DNA of 40,043 nt from Apostichopus parvimensis (GCA_000934455.1 KN883737.1:1-40043), one strand, 5' to 3'. Shown: positions 23,801 through 34,452, numbered from the stretch's first letter. Numbers and translations are program-made. Notes: generated from the letters alone by a model not told the origin.

Positions 23801-26800
23801 ATGGATGCATCTCTCATCTGCCGACACAAGCAGAGGCAACACCTTTACATCTCCTGAGAGAAAGTTGAAGACTATTTCCCATGTCTTCATGTATTACTGC
23901 ATATTCTGATTATTCAGGTAAGCGTCTATTTTATACTTCTTGCAATTGCTTCCTATGTTAGAGATATTAGTGTGACTGAGGTTTATTTAATTGCCATGTA
24001 CAGGCCCTTTAAATACTAATTTTGCTATATTGTGTTTACCCCTGAAACTCCTTGTGAATGTTTTTCTATTAATTGTTTTACTATTTAAGTTGTGTTCTTT
24101 GCAAGTAACATTGCTGTATTATTGTTCAGTTTGCTATCGTAATGCTCACTAAATNNNNNNNNNNNNNNNNNNNNNNNNNNNNNNNNNNNNNNNNNNNNNN
24201 NNNNNNNNNNNNNNNNNNNNNNNNNNNNNNNNNNNNNNNNNNNNNNNNNNNNNNNNNNNNNNNNNNNNNNNNNNNNNNNNNNNNNNNNNNNNNNNNNNNN
24301 NNNNNNNNNNNNNNNNNNNNNNNNNNNNNNNNNNNNNNNNNNNNNNNNNNNNNNNNNNNNNNNNNNNNNNNNNNNNNNNNNNNNNNNNNNNNNNNNNNNN
24401 NNNNNNNNNNNNNNNNNNNNNNNNNNNNNNNNNNNNNNNNNNNNNNNNNNNNNNNNNNNNNNNNNNNNNNNNNNNNNNNNNNNNNNNNNNNNNNNNNNNN
24501 NNNNNNNNNNNNNNNNNNNNNNGAAATTTGCGACAACAACAGAAGACTGAAAAATAGTCTGGCCCTATGAGTGTAAATCTCTTGTTTCTCAATAGAATGA
24601 TGACAATTAATTGACATGTAATGGTAGTACTCGGCATTGATATAGACATAGAAACACCTATCACCAAGTGTACGAAAGATCCAATATGTTGGTGGGCATT
24701 TGAAATAGTTCTTTAACAGTTTATCTGCTGAACGTTATACTAGAACAGTGGGCTTACTGATACACTAAAGGCCTAACAGTTTGCTCACTGACACACCGTA
24801 GGCCTAACTCTGTCTGGGGCGTCTTTGGTACACTGGTTCTCTATATAATAACAAACTAATCCTAGGCAAAATCCCAACTGTTTGTTTTAGTCTGAAACCT
24901 GAATATGAGGACGCACGTTTTTTACATAAATTGCTGTTACACGGCTGAGCTAGTCTACTGACGTCCCGCCCTCTCAAACTCTTATAATGAAACGTATGGC
25001 ACTGAATTCAACTGCAAGAAATCATCTAATGAATACCACTGACAAACTTACTCTTTCTTCAGAAAATAGAAGCTTGTTCTGAATAAGGAGAATTCAGCCT
25101 GGGAAATTTATGCCAATACAAGATGAATACACCTCCTTTACAACTACGAAAAAGAAGAGCATTTATTGGCACACAATTGTTCCCTAGACCTTAAGATAAA
25201 CCTAACTAAACAATTTGATTTCTATTTCATTTCTGAGAAAGGACTCCCCGACACCCCTATATGAGAACCGGCTTCAACGTCACCAGGGAAACGCACATTC
25301 ATTACAAAACCTGTTGAGTCACTAGTGTTTTTTACATACGAGTTTTTTGTTGTTGTTATTTTGCAGAGCCTCAGCTGTTAATTTATGACCATGAATTTAA
25401 AAGTAATTATTAAACTTGTTCATCGCTTCCCTTTACTTGTGATACTGTGATGAAACATACAAGTAAATATGGAGGGATGGATGTTCCTCACTTTTATTTC
25501 TATAGACTCGAGCATGTTGTATACACCGATTAAACACACACTACGAAACTACAATACGCGTTGTAGGGCCAACTGTCATATATAAACGAACACTGCACAG
25601 TAGCCTGCGTGTACCTTCCTTGTCTACTTGTATTTTGTAACGAAGTCTGCTACCAGATACCGTGCGTGGTAGCATAGCACCGATTAAACACATACTCCCT
25701 ATGCACTAAAAAATTACATTACCGAACAGTGCTGTAATAAATATAAACTGCATCGTACTTTCGCTATATACGTGTATGCTGTAACGTCTGATACCAAGCA
25801 CAGTACATGGGGGCATTAGCGTACACAGTATCGTCAGACAGTGGCCACAACGCAGATGGGACGTACACGCAATGTATAGAGTAAAGAAATAACATCACAT
25901 TACTGTACATTTGCTTTTATCTTTGGGAAACGTCAAAACTGTTAAAATCTTCCTTTAGACGAGTTACATGTGTATAAATTTCAGAACGACAATGTACATA
26001 TACATATATGCATATATGCCCACATACCTATTGTACAACGTGGGTATGTACTTGGTCCTCTCCACTCTCCCTGTCTGCATGTACGTTGCTCTTCATTAAC
26101 ATTTTCAAGGACGAAACCTTCTTCCACACAATGAAATGTTGCCAGGGTGGAATGCGGGTAATGAGAACCATCACTTTCTACACTATAAGTAACTGCCAGG
26201 TTATCTGGATGGTTCACCAAGGGAGGGCATGGATCTGAAAATCGAGAATCCGTAAATAGATATTCCAAAATATATTCCATACAACAGCAATTTAATGTAA
26301 CATATCTAAGCAAGTTTACTTCCTAATGTATTTTATAATCAAGTTCCCATTATTTGTTTCAAAAGCATGGCTTACTTCATACCTTTTATTGTATTTGGAT
26401 AAATGAGCAAGACACATGGTGATTATTATTATTGAGAACTTGGCCAACTGAGAACGGAAGGTCGCATTCGGTTCATGAAAAGATACATCTTATGTCATCA
26501 TAACACATGACATGATAGTGGTTAACACTCTCGCTAAAATGTTGATCGCTACTATCAGTTGGCACAATGAGAAAACTTGAACATACAATTTACAACGCTG
26601 CCATTTGACTTTGAAACCAATGCATATCTTGCCGATGCCTATTTTATTCAATTTATCTTTTAGCGGTGATGACATGTTCAACATATTTAAGATCAACAAC
26701 GGTTTATGCAGTGAGAGGACAATTCAGCAAGTCGTTTTTCTTCTGCGTTTATTCGAAACCCATTTGAGAACCAGATGGCTTGAACATGTAAAGAAAAAAG

Positions 26801-29800
26801 AACAGTTGGTGACACACAAAGATTTTTCCTAGTACCACTACATATTATCGGCATAGCAATCATGGGCTGTATATTAATTTACCTGCGTACACACACCACC
26901 GAAAGAAATATATACACAAATATTATCTGTATGTTACGACTGTGATTAAGAAAAGAAGCTATTATTAGTCTTACCACTAACACATGAAGGAACTTCATGA
27001 TCCCACTGTCCATTCCTACACATAGACGTATTCACAACTACGCCGTCAATGAGGTGTGTTCCTGATTCACATACCGCCTGGCGTCTACCACCGTGCTGTG
27101 GGTTTGTAGTACGTTGATTGTTGTGGTCATAGTAAACAAACAGGCCATTTGAAAATTCCTCCCTACTGCAGGATACTAGAGATAAAAATCATTTGCACAT
27201 ATTACATTGTTTAATACGCTCACCATCAAAATTTGGTCTAATTGGCAGCTAGACGTGTTTTCATTGTTTACTGACTGTGTAGTGCACTTCTCGGGAACAA
27301 ATAAAAGCAGATTACCCCATACAGTCAAGCAAACCATGTACAGACATTCCGTGCCACAAATTAAGTAACTATACTACGTAATGCTACATGTGTAAAAATT
27401 ATCAAACTTACAATTCACAAGAAATACCAAAGACGCTATTATTCAGACTAGTCAAGAACAATTATGAGTATTATTATAATGTTGTTGCCTACTCATTGGA
27501 ATAAGTTAGACAATCACAGTGGCAAATATATCAACATACCTCTTTCACACAGTAAGTCGAATCCTTGCCATTCTCCTAATGAGCAAGTTTTTCTGCCTCC
27601 ACGGGTCGGCGTCTCAAGGAAACCGAATTCATTGCAAGTTACTATAGCAACAGTTCCTGGAAGGTGAATGATGTCTGCATTATTCCCTTCTTCAATGCTG
27701 ACATCAATATTCCATTCATTACTCTGCAAGTCCATTTTATTGCAAGACTCTAAGGAAAAGAAAGCATACACAGAAACTAAAACATAAACATAAACTAAGA
27801 GTAGACCTATCGATAAACAAAGAAAGTAAATGATTGGGGCAGAGTGTGAGTGTGGTCGATAACAATTAACATTTACAACCGATTAAAGACAAAATTTGTT
27901 TATTCCTCACTTTCAACACATTCCGGTAGAGCAGTTGTCAAGCTTCCCAAATCACAAACAGAATCTTCCATTTATGTGGCTCGGTAACCCACATTACAAG
28001 CTACGTTTCTAGTTGTTCAATTGCAATTCAATTTCTTCGGGTTTTTTTTAAATTAAAATAGAAAGAATATATGCCTATATGAACTTTCATGTCATTTGGT
28101 TTCCTCTGTTTATATCTCAGCGTTAACTGGTGGGTCACTAGTGTTATTTACACACGTTTTTTGTTATTCTGCCGAGCCGTAGCTGTAAAGTTGCAATCAT
28201 GAATGAAAATCGTTTTTTATTAAACTTGTTCATCTCTTCACTTTTCATATGAAACATACAAGTAAATATAGGTGAACGGATGTTCCTCATTTATAACACC
28301 ATAGACTCGAGGATGTTGTGTACCTCTGAATTACAATTATGCCATTTTGCCTTTAGGTTAGGAAGAAACAGTTGCGAACAGACTGGCGTCTTATCAAATT
28401 ATTAAGTCCATTCCAGAGGAGGGCTGTTTTATATATTGGTTGTATTCACCTTAATAATTCAGCGACGGGATGATAGAATGATAGATAAGTCAAACATCAT
28501 CTTAGTGCTGAAATTAAACTTGAAAGAGGGAAGGGGTAATTTATACGGCACGAGGTACCATGGGAGCCATAGGCGGATATGCAACAATGAGATCATGAGA
28601 TGATATTTCTATGACATTTTGTATGATACTTCATAACATTATAATGGTGGTCACATCATGAAACAGCCATGCTACTGCTACTGATTCCATCATTTTCGTG
28701 GAACTACAAAGGTCATGTGATATGCGATATATGATATCCCTGTTATGGGTAGCGAGCCTTTCATGGACTTATAAATTGAAAGTTTCCATACAAGGTTTAT
28801 TTTCAAAATGATAAGTATCATTACCTTCTTCACAATACGGCGGTGCCTGGATCCACTGTCCACTAGTACATGTTGTTCGTTGAGGATATCGTAGTTGAAA
28901 TCCTTCATTGCATGAGAATGTGATCTCATCTCCCTCACGTGATACTCTGTTGACTTCTCCATGATGAACATTACCATCTTGTATGTTCACATCAGAACAG
29001 GAAACTAGAAAAATAAGAAAATATTCAAATATCAAATATCTTGCAAATGAAAAATGTAAAAAAAGTCATCATTGTCAAAGTCCAATAGATATGTATATAG
29101 TTGTAACCTATACAGTGTATACAGTGTTGAAACAGACACCTTGAAATATGGAGGTTTGTACTTACGTACAACACAGTCGGGTTCAGATCCGGACCAAATC
29201 CCTCTTAGACAGGTACGATTTTTGTTTCCTATTAAGGTGTACCCATCATCACATCGATAAGTCGCTATTGCTCCTTCTATCCGTCTTTCTTCGTAGTATG
29301 CCACGACACCATTAGTAGGAAATGCCAAGAAACTGCAGTGATGGGTTTCGGCCAGGACTGGAGCTGAATCGGATAACTCACGACACACAGGTTCAGAACC
29401 ACTCCACGTTTTGTCACTTTGACAGGTTCTGTTGCTATTGCCCACCAAAGTGTGGTCTCTGTTACATCTGTACTGGGCGACTGCATCGATATAATGTTGT
29501 GAAGGGGTAACAGTAACATAACCTTCTACTGGAGATTGAAGCAATGGACAGGCTGTGTAGTTGTAAAACATGAAAGAAAGTTAATAAACCCCCATAGGAT
29601 TTATTTTATGTTTCTCTCCCTTGTATCGTTTATCGTTATGGTAAATTCGAGATCTAGTTGCTAAAGTAAAACACCCACGATTTTTCTACCATTGTGTCTA
29701 ACCACATAATAGTTGTGTACAGAGAGATCTGCTTTAAGTTTTTTAGCTTTCATAAATGCTTTCACACGTAGTTCATAGCTTCTTTTACGTTCAGCTAGAA

Positions 29801-31126
29801 GCCTACCAATTCCGCATACCCATATTTATTCAAGAATTCTGTATTAGGAAAGAATGCTGCAAGACTATACATACCACGTGATTATCAACAGCTATACATT
29901 TAATCCACTTACTTTATCTGTCTTCTGTTGTTAATATTACCTTTTTTCAAACAGCTGAGTCCACACAGTCCATCACAGACACACTCCCTGTTCTCTTTTC
30001 TGCAGGTGCCACCATCTCCACAAGCTCTCTCGCAAGATCTTCCCGCTGCAGCAGTATTACGAAGTCCACACTCCTGTCCTGTGTGTGATCATTCAAAACC
30101 CTAGTTCCATTTTGACTTGCCTCTTTATCCTTAAATAATTCTCTTTGTGAAAAATCAAAATAAACTTTATTGCACTGCTTTTTAGTCGATGACTTATCTT
30201 ACAATACGGCCTTTCTACGTCTTATAAATAAAGTAACGAAAGCAAAGACCATAAAAAAAGTCTTCACGTTGTAAAAAGACCTATGCCTGCTGTTTGTTTC
30301 CAGCGATAAAATAAATGTGTTAACCTAACCTTGTCATGTTGTTTAATATGGTTCACCTCTCAATTGACACTAGCTTGTCGCGTACAAAACTATGTTTGTT
30401 GATACTATGTGTTTTGGCATTGAATTAAACGTCAAGGTAAGTCATGCATCTTTGTAGACATATATTGTCCGTGCCGTTCATAGAATCAAGGCAAAGCGTT
30501 GGTTTAAACTTTTATACTCTAATCCATGTTCGAACATTTTGGACAATTCGTAATTTCTTTGTTAGCTGTTGTTAACCCAGTTTTTAATGCTTAAAAGCGT
30601 TCATTGCATGGGATGTTAAATAACCGATACACCAAACTGACATGAAGTTAGTTTACCTGTGACAAACACATACCGCATACTAACCCTGCGTTATCGAGTG
30701 ATGTATAATAAAAACATGTTATTGTGTCTGTATGGAGGCTACATTTGCTGAATAATAACTATGTCCTTGATTATATGTCTTGGAGATAACCCTTTCTAAT
30801 TGACAAATTAGAATGAAATTACGTGAAGTGCTAAGGTGTAAGTAGTATCACTCATTCGCGATTTGATTGCACCTTGATCCACTCTACAAATTACCAATTT
30901 AAATTGCGATATGTAAATATTAGTCTTAATGAAATCATGCAAAACACAGCCCAAATGTAGATTCTAGTGAGCCTATGGTATCATTTATTAAGACATTTAA
31001 GGTATGAAAATAAACAGGTATGGCATAATATGTAAATAAGCCAGTTGGCATGGTTCACTCACCAGTGACAAGGACAGACGTCAGAATACCTAACAAAAGA
31101 AGGGTACAAGAGGCGTTTAGAAACAT
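11622..31126 (-). CDS. Gene Y (apparently complete): secreted WAP-like, 13 CCP, one Ig-like protein
   Basis: Predicted exons, 5' to 3' on the minus strand: 31063-31126, 29941-30078, 29166-29552, 28825-29004, 27540-27749, 26975-27175, 26028-26234, 19292-19471, 18149-18334, 17506-17736, 16960-17148, 16691-16864, 13041-13253, 12505-12804, 11622-11833. They sum to 3072 nt, or 1023 residues plus stop. All junctions are phase 1. The product has a signal peptide, a WAP-like module, CCP1-12, an Ig-like module and CCP13, with no hydrophobic segment after the leader, so it should be secreted. The join across 26028 to 19471 spans an N gap; phase fits (G plus AA gives Glu), and no second signal exon was found in 19.5-24 kb. 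An alternative is two separate genes or missing exons in the gap. Drosophila Hikaru genki also combines Ig and CCP modules, but in a different order and without WAP. Confidence 0.72.
12505..12804 (-). CDS. Gene Y exon 14: immunoglobulin-like module
   Basis: One hundred codons with an Ig-like pattern: Cys36 in Y-I-N-C and Cys86 in N-D-G-T-Y-T-C, the F-strand signature. The Trp expected after the first cysteine is not obvious, so this is a divergent I/V-type module. N-S-T gives one sequon. It differs from X at 13 residues, mostly before residue 46. Donor GTCAGT. Confidence 0.83.
13041..13253 (-). CDS. Gene Y exon 13: CCP12
   Basis: Seventy-one codons, four cysteines, with G-E-W before the fourth. 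It aligns with X exon 37264-37476. About ten base differences in the module all replace residues (seven codons) and none are silent; they concentrate around the first cysteine and the following loop. Confidence 0.9.
13657..14259. repeat. Repeated intron block, copy 1
   Basis: Begins at TGGTTGGTATTTGAAATCGC and ends near GCCACTGGCAGTGTTG. A second copy lies at 19931-20648 and a third at about 38016-38602; the third is the positional equivalent in the right duplicate. Confidence 0.85.
14707..14729. repeat. CA microsatellite
   Basis: Simple CA repeat in the intron between CCP11 and CCP12 of gene Y. At the equivalent place in the right copy the repeat is absent. Confidence 0.9.
16000..16034. repeat. 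Poly-C (11) followed by CA repeat, in intron
   Basis: C run at 16000-16010, then CTCCTA and a CA repeat to about 16034. It has the same poly-C to CA order as 7489-7527. Confidence 0.85.
16691..16864 (-). CDS. Gene Y exon 12: CCP11
   Basis: Fifty-eight codons, the shortest CCP here. The module starts P-C-E-G-E-N-L-N-N-G and has C-D-D-G-F and G-Q-W motifs. It lies 95 bases from the previous exon, the shortest intron of the gene. Another reading frame is open across it, but only the phase-1 frame gives the CCP pattern. Confidence 0.86.
16960..17148 (-). CDS. Gene Y exon 11: CCP10
   Basis: Sixty-three codons, with cysteines in LCPP, FTC, SSC and RCI contexts. There is a G-M-W before the fourth and an N-A-T sequon in the central strand. 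Acceptor TACCAG, donor GTATGG. Confidence 0.88.
17506..17736 (-). CDS. Gene Y exon 10: CCP9 with an extra cysteine
   Basis: Seventy-seven codons, the longest single CCP exon. Cysteines occur in GCL, ISC, FTC, STC and PTC contexts, one more than usual. An N-Y-S sequon lies before the extra cysteine. The donor is GTAAGA after TGT GAG AAG A; reading through would meet a stop 7 codons later. Confidence 0.84.
18149..18334 (-). CDS. Gene Y exon 9: CCP8 with an extra cysteine
   Basis: Sixty-two codons. The four canonical CCP cysteines and G-E-W are present, plus a fifth cysteine (F-K-C-Q) between the second and third. The neighbouring CCP9 also has one extra cysteine, so an inter-module disulfide is possible (inference). 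Donor GTAAGT. Confidence 0.87.
18392..18412. repeat. Poly-C tract, 21 bases, in intron
   Basis: C run 58 bases upstream (in transcript sense) of the CCP8 acceptor of gene Y; poly-G in the pre-mRNA. Confidence 0.9.
18491..18645. mobile_element. Diverged fragment related to the 5939-6313 MITE
   Basis: The stretch resembles bases 6147-6313: it shares an AAGGCC start, CATTTCC-GCGATCT-GGGAG, GCGCCAAC and GCTTAGATA blocks in the same order. The right end (CGCTACGCGCCTG) resembles a decayed terminal repeat. It lies in the intron between CCP7 and CCP8 of gene Y. Confidence 0.6.
19292..19471 (-). CDS. Gene Y exon 8: CCP7
   Basis: Sixty codons with cysteines in RCPVP, FYC, ITC and ICV contexts, and a Q-W before the fourth. 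It begins with AA after TATAG and ends before GTGAGT. A minisatellite lies immediately upstream in the intron (19521 onward). Confidence 0.88.
19521..19930. repeat. Minisatellite, about ten units of 41-42 bp
   Basis: Anchors GTTTCATG (or GTTACATG) occur at 19525, 19567, 19609, 19651, 19692, 19733, 19774, 19815, 19856 and 19897. The first four units are 42 bp and the later ones 41 bp. A short open frame through the 42-bp units is a by-product of their length being divisible by three. It sits about 50 bp from the CCP7 acceptor. Confidence 0.92.
19895..20154. repeat. Two perfect tandem copies of a 130-bp unit
   Basis: The unit joins the last minisatellite repeat to the first about 100 bases of the repeated block; GGCCCCTCACTACCTTACCA recurs at 19911 and 20041. 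The two copies look identical, so the event is recent or the assembly is wrong here. Confidence 0.85.
19931..20648. repeat. Repeated intron block, extra copy
   Basis: Homologous to 13657-14259 but in a different intron of gene Y. Its first part is doubled by the 130-bp tandem duplication. It ends abruptly after GTTGCCCG at about 20648, where the flanks of the other two copies continue with matching sequence. Confidence 0.85.
21240..23275 (+). mobile_element. Decayed DIRS-like retroelement fragment
   Basis: This stretch is GC-richer than its surroundings. At 21444-21842 an open frame of 132 codons rich in Ser, Pro and Ala resembles a Gag N-terminus. Around 22600 a frame reads LPLLGEELFWWPF, like DIRS Gag. 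At about 23058-23240 a frame reads DIISEGSRIEFTSRPRGPE and then KEEIQALLTKGVVVRAP, matching the N-terminal part of DIRS-type reverse transcriptases. It breaks off before the catalytic motifs, and frameshifts and stops interrupt the rest. Ends were not determined. No recombinase or methylase was seen. Confidence 0.6.
23276..24154. other. Unassigned sequence between retroelement fragment and gap
   Basis: No recognisable exon or coding frame of note. T-rich stretches could belong to the 3' part of the retroelement. Runs straight into the gap. Confidence 0.4.
24155..24522. other. Assembly gap (368 N)
   Basis: Unknown bases. Its true length may differ. It falls in the region where the 5' and 3' halves of gene Y are joined only by inference. 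Confidence 1.
25313..25517. repeat. Third copy of a 0.2 kb intron sequence
   Basis: Resembles 2403-2603 and its duplicate at about 28130-28327, sharing a CACTAGTGTT start, GTTCATC-CTTC, AAACATACAAGTAAATA and ATAGACTCGAG blocks. It is more diverged than those two are from each other, so it predates the segmental duplication. Confidence 0.75.
25524..25800. repeat. Diverged tandem units of about 155 bp
   Basis: Two similar stretches follow each other: one starting CACCGATTAAACACACACTA near 25524 and one starting CACCGATTAAACACATACTC near 25679. Both continue with a CTGCA-GTAC-TGTAACG-TCTG series. The left window edge (from about base 19) starts inside the equivalent of the second unit. Confidence 0.6.
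26028..26234 (-). CDS. Gene Y exon 7: CCP6
   Basis: Sixty-nine codons with four CCP cysteines. It ends in phase 1 at a GTATGT donor. The next recognised exon is at 19471, across a large intron holding repeats, a retroelement remnant and the N gap. I saw no CCP-like exon in 24523-25990. Confidence 0.88.
26975..27175 (-). CDS. Gene Y exon 6: CCP5
   Basis: Sixty-seven codons, open in the phase-1 frame. The donor GTAAGA at 26974-26969 is stronger than the alternative GTGGTA three bases earlier. Replacements against Z cluster early in the module, where Arg-Leu-Val-His becomes Leu-Phe-Val-Tyr. Confidence 0.82.
27540..27749 (-). CDS. Gene Y exon 5: CCP4
   Basis: Seventy codons, four cysteines, flanked by a CTTAG acceptor and a GTATGT donor. 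Six residues differ from Z in 70, while cysteines and the Trp are unchanged. Confidence 0.88.
28825..29004 (-). CDS. Gene Y exon 4: CCP3
   Basis: Sixty codons, four CCP cysteines, G-Q-W kept. The segment between Trp and the fourth cysteine reads I-Q-A-P-P-Y here against T-Q-A-L-P-Y in Z. Confidence 0.9.
29166..29552 (-). CDS. Gene Y exon 3: CCP1 and CCP2
   Basis: Two CCP modules in one exon of 387 nt, nearly identical to Z exon 3. The single replacement is Gly to Arg in the C-L-x-G-I-W segment of CCP2. Both N-R-T sequons are kept. Confidence 0.92.
29941..30078 (-). CDS. Gene Y exon 2: WAP-like module
   Basis: Same eight-cysteine spacing as Z exon 2. Only two base differences separate them, one silent and one replacing Gly with Arg next to the third cysteine. 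Splice sites are conserved. Confidence 0.7.
31063..31126 (-). CDS. Gene Y exon 1: initiator Met and signal peptide
   Basis: The ATG is at 31126-31124, and 21 codons form a secretory leader (MFLNASCTLLLLGILTSVLV then Thr). The exon ends in phase 1 before GTGAG. It matches Z exon 1 with three replaced residues (Pro to Ser twice, Phe to Cys), all in the part that would be cleaved off. Confidence 0.85.
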
Positions 31127-34100
31127 TCTTAATTCACGTGACGTGGCCAGTAGATGTTGTAGTGTCTCAACTTCATCCAGTCACTGTCACTGAGGTAGTG
31201 TTCTTACAACAACTTGTTTGAATTGTTTATCGAATCCCAAATGCTGCGGTGTGCCAATTTGCGTCAGAAATATGTCGCAACCGTATTCTATTAGGCATTT
31301 AGCAACATGAACTAATGCATAACTAGACAATGGGTTTTCTTCTTCCTGTTCGTAATACTTCGGTTCAACAGCAGTTCTAAACATTGTGTATATCATGTTA
31401 CCGAAGCATGACGGTCGCTTCCTATTAACTGATCTAGGGTTACTCATGACTCAATAACCAGGGGCGTCGCCAGAGCACTATACATGAGGGCAGTGGCGTC
31501 AATCCCAATAAACATAAATAAATGAACATGAATAAAACTAAAGGAGTGTGCCCGTAGCGCACACCGCGAGCGCCTTGGTGCAAAGACTTTTTCGGGTGGG
31601 GTCCAGGGTCCGCTTTAGGTCTCTGATGGGGTCCAGGGGCGAGGCACAGGTGTGGCCAGGGGGACTCACATCTAGAAATTTTCAAATTTGCTTCTGTTTG
31701 GTCCCCGAATTAATATGTCAGTCATAAATATATGTTAACAATATTCACATCTGACAAGTGAATTAAGAAAGACTTATCTATTTAACATCCGGGTGTTACT
31801 TACAGCATTAATCATGATTAATAAATTGAAACTTAAACCCAAACGGAAACATTCTTAAACTTTGCACACAAGAATCAAATGATACTGTTATTAAGATGTC
31901 TACGACATGAATACACATGGTATCAGAAGTACTTGTGAAAAGCAATGTTGGGTATATTCACTGGTCAAATTAGGTACAGCACTTGGCACATTCACGTTAT
32001 CGGAAACATACAAACCTATGAAATCAAGAAACATTATCTAACGTCCAAATGTTACATAGCTTTGCCTTTGTGTGCGTATATACCAGACCCTTATTATGAG
32101 ATTGTTTTTAGTGACTGGGCCATTTCCTTAAAGGGACCATCACGACACTACCTAAGCGCCATCGACAACCCCCCCCCCCCCCTTCTTTCGTCTTTCTATC
32201 TCTCCCTCCCTCTCTTCGGTGGCGTCCCTAGAAATATGGCATCCGGGGGGATCCTTCCTTTGTTACTTAGTGCAAGGGATGGTGTCCGGGGGAAGTTGTA
32301 CCCCTTCCCCTTTGAAAAAACGTTTGTTATGTAAGGTGGCTAAGATGGAAAATGGTGCTATCTTTGGCGTTGAATTGATTATATGTTAAGGAATTCTCAT
32401 TCTTATTTTTCCTATTGTTTGTTCAAAATATGATTTTTCTTTTTAAACACAATTTAGACTGGCAAAAATCAAGACAATGATTTACAAAATGATTTACAAT
32501 ATAGCTGGCCGCCATTAGCAAGCCCATCAATAATTATTTATTGTATTTCAGTTTTTTGGTGGTTGTGGCATGGTAACCCCCTGACTGGTACCCGGGAGGA
32601 CCGTCCCTCCCTCCCTTATTACGCCACTACCTCTCTTTTCTCTCTTCTCATTATTATTAATTCCGTTTTTGCCTTCTTTTTTGCCTTGTTTTCCTCTCCT
32701 GTCCTCCTCTTTCTCTTTTTTCGTTCCTTCATTTTGGCGACTGGGTGAATGGGTGTCACCCCCCCCCCCACACACACAAACCCACCCAAGTTATATCACG
32801 GATCATTAACTACTTCACAAAGTAAGAGAAAGTAAAAGCATTTTACCAGTAACCATCGGTCAATAAAATACCAACATGTTTTTAAAATGCATATAATAGT
32901 ATAATTCTTAATCTTTCCTAATATAGAGATAGACAACAAACTAGGAAATGAACATTTTGCAACCGCTAAAACAGTATTAACTAGAGAAGACTTTTCGCAT
33001 TTCTATAGTAGATATTCGGGGTTCTTATTGCAAACAAGGGCCATTTAAACCGTTTTCACAGCAATAGGTAGGTAGAAGACACACACATTCATCATATCCG
33101 ACTCTCCGTGTATATTATCTACAATTCAGTGGGAATTAATGGCGGCTGCAACCCGTGCGGTTATAATGTTATAATGGCAAAATATGTCGTTGTATTTTTG
33201 CTTTGTTAAAATTACATTATCTTTGTTTTATCTTGAGCTGCGATACCAAAATTCATATGTTGTCACCGAATAATATACTATCAAGTTTTACTTTGCTTAT
33301 AATACATAAACCTGCCAACACTGAGATATATTTGTTGATCTATAGCGGTAGCTCATTTTGTGGCAAATACATTGAGAGTTACAGTATTTCATACAAAAAA
33401 AAGATTTAGTTGAAAATGAATCCCCTTGCTATGTGGTATTGGCGCATACTCATCAACATCATGCAGTCTATAGTGCATAATTTATACCACAAATGAATCG
33501 TTGCACAGTAATAAAAACTGAATCCTTTCTATTGTTTTACCATTCATGTTTATACCACATTGGTCATAGTACATACATGGACATCATTTATCTTTTAACA
33601 GTAATATTTGAATGATAAACACTGATATACGCTACTGTTAACACTAACACAAACTAATATACAGCTATATTCACGCCAATGGGATGTGCGTGAAAGGCGT
33701 TGCCTCCAACACAAACGTACCTGGGTAAGAACAAAGATATTGCCAATATTCACTAACATATTTTTCAAATAATTTTGAAACTAAAATAGGCCTACACTGA
33801 AATTAAGGCAGGGGTTGGTAGGTAAAAGTTCCTGAGGCAGCGGCAACAAGTTGTATGTCAGAGATTTAATACTAAGGTTTATTTGCTAATTTATAACACT
33901 AACCAAAGTTAAATCAGTGTCGTGTGTACGGATACTACTAGAGGTGTTAATGCAAAACTCACAACATTAAGCAAGAAGAAAAATAAGCTCCATTGGTGTT
34001 TGAAAGCCTGATGATTTCACTGAGTCCGTATTGAATAGTATCACCGTCTTTGTCTAAACTATAAATATGACTTACTTTAATGACCAGGCGAACAAAAAGA

Positions 34101-34413
34101 CTTAGATGTTGATAACTCTACGTTTACGGACTAACTATATCGATTAATCTCCTAAACAACCTTCACCTACAATAGGTAAGCGGTGCTCAGATCAACGATA
34201 GGATTGTCACATGACTGAGACATCGATGTAGACCTGTTGAAATGATATCTTATCTCCTACCTCTCCTCTTCCCCTGTTGGTTTCTTTCTTTCTTCTCTGC
34301 ATCCCTTGTCTACTAATCCCCTTACATGTATCTCTTTGTGTTTACCATGCTCATTAACCTGTCTGTATTTTGTACGTGTTTTTGTCCCTTCTGTTACTGT
34401 TACTTGTCATTTA

Positions 34414-34452
34414 GCCTTTGAAGAAGATCCTGCTAGGATCGAAACGTCAGGC
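34414..34452 (+). ncRNA. Hammerhead-ribozyme-like motif (Penelope-type), copy 2
   Basis: Duplicate of the 10214-10252 motif. Here stem II is perfectly paired (GATCC loop TGCTA GGATC), which argues that this is closer to the ancestral form. The T at the first core position is shared with copy 1. Confidence 0.48.

Larger units (their letters stand above)
19472..26027. other. Large intron of gene Y (or intergenic DNA) between CCP6 and CCP7
   Basis: Holds the minisatellite, the repeated block, a DIRS-like remnant, the N gap and short repeats at 25313-25800. I found no CCP, WAP or signal exon in its known bases. If Y is really two genes, the missing start and end would have to be here, most likely in the gap. 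Confidence 0.55.

Noticed and set aside
24126-24667. Open frames of 140-170 codons around the gap
   Set aside because: They are mostly N and have no real coding content.
31497-32631. Possible larger transposon between CAGTGGCGTCA and ACGCCACTA
   Set aside because: The ends resemble hAT termini, but no target duplication or empty site was found and the left copy has lost the left motif.
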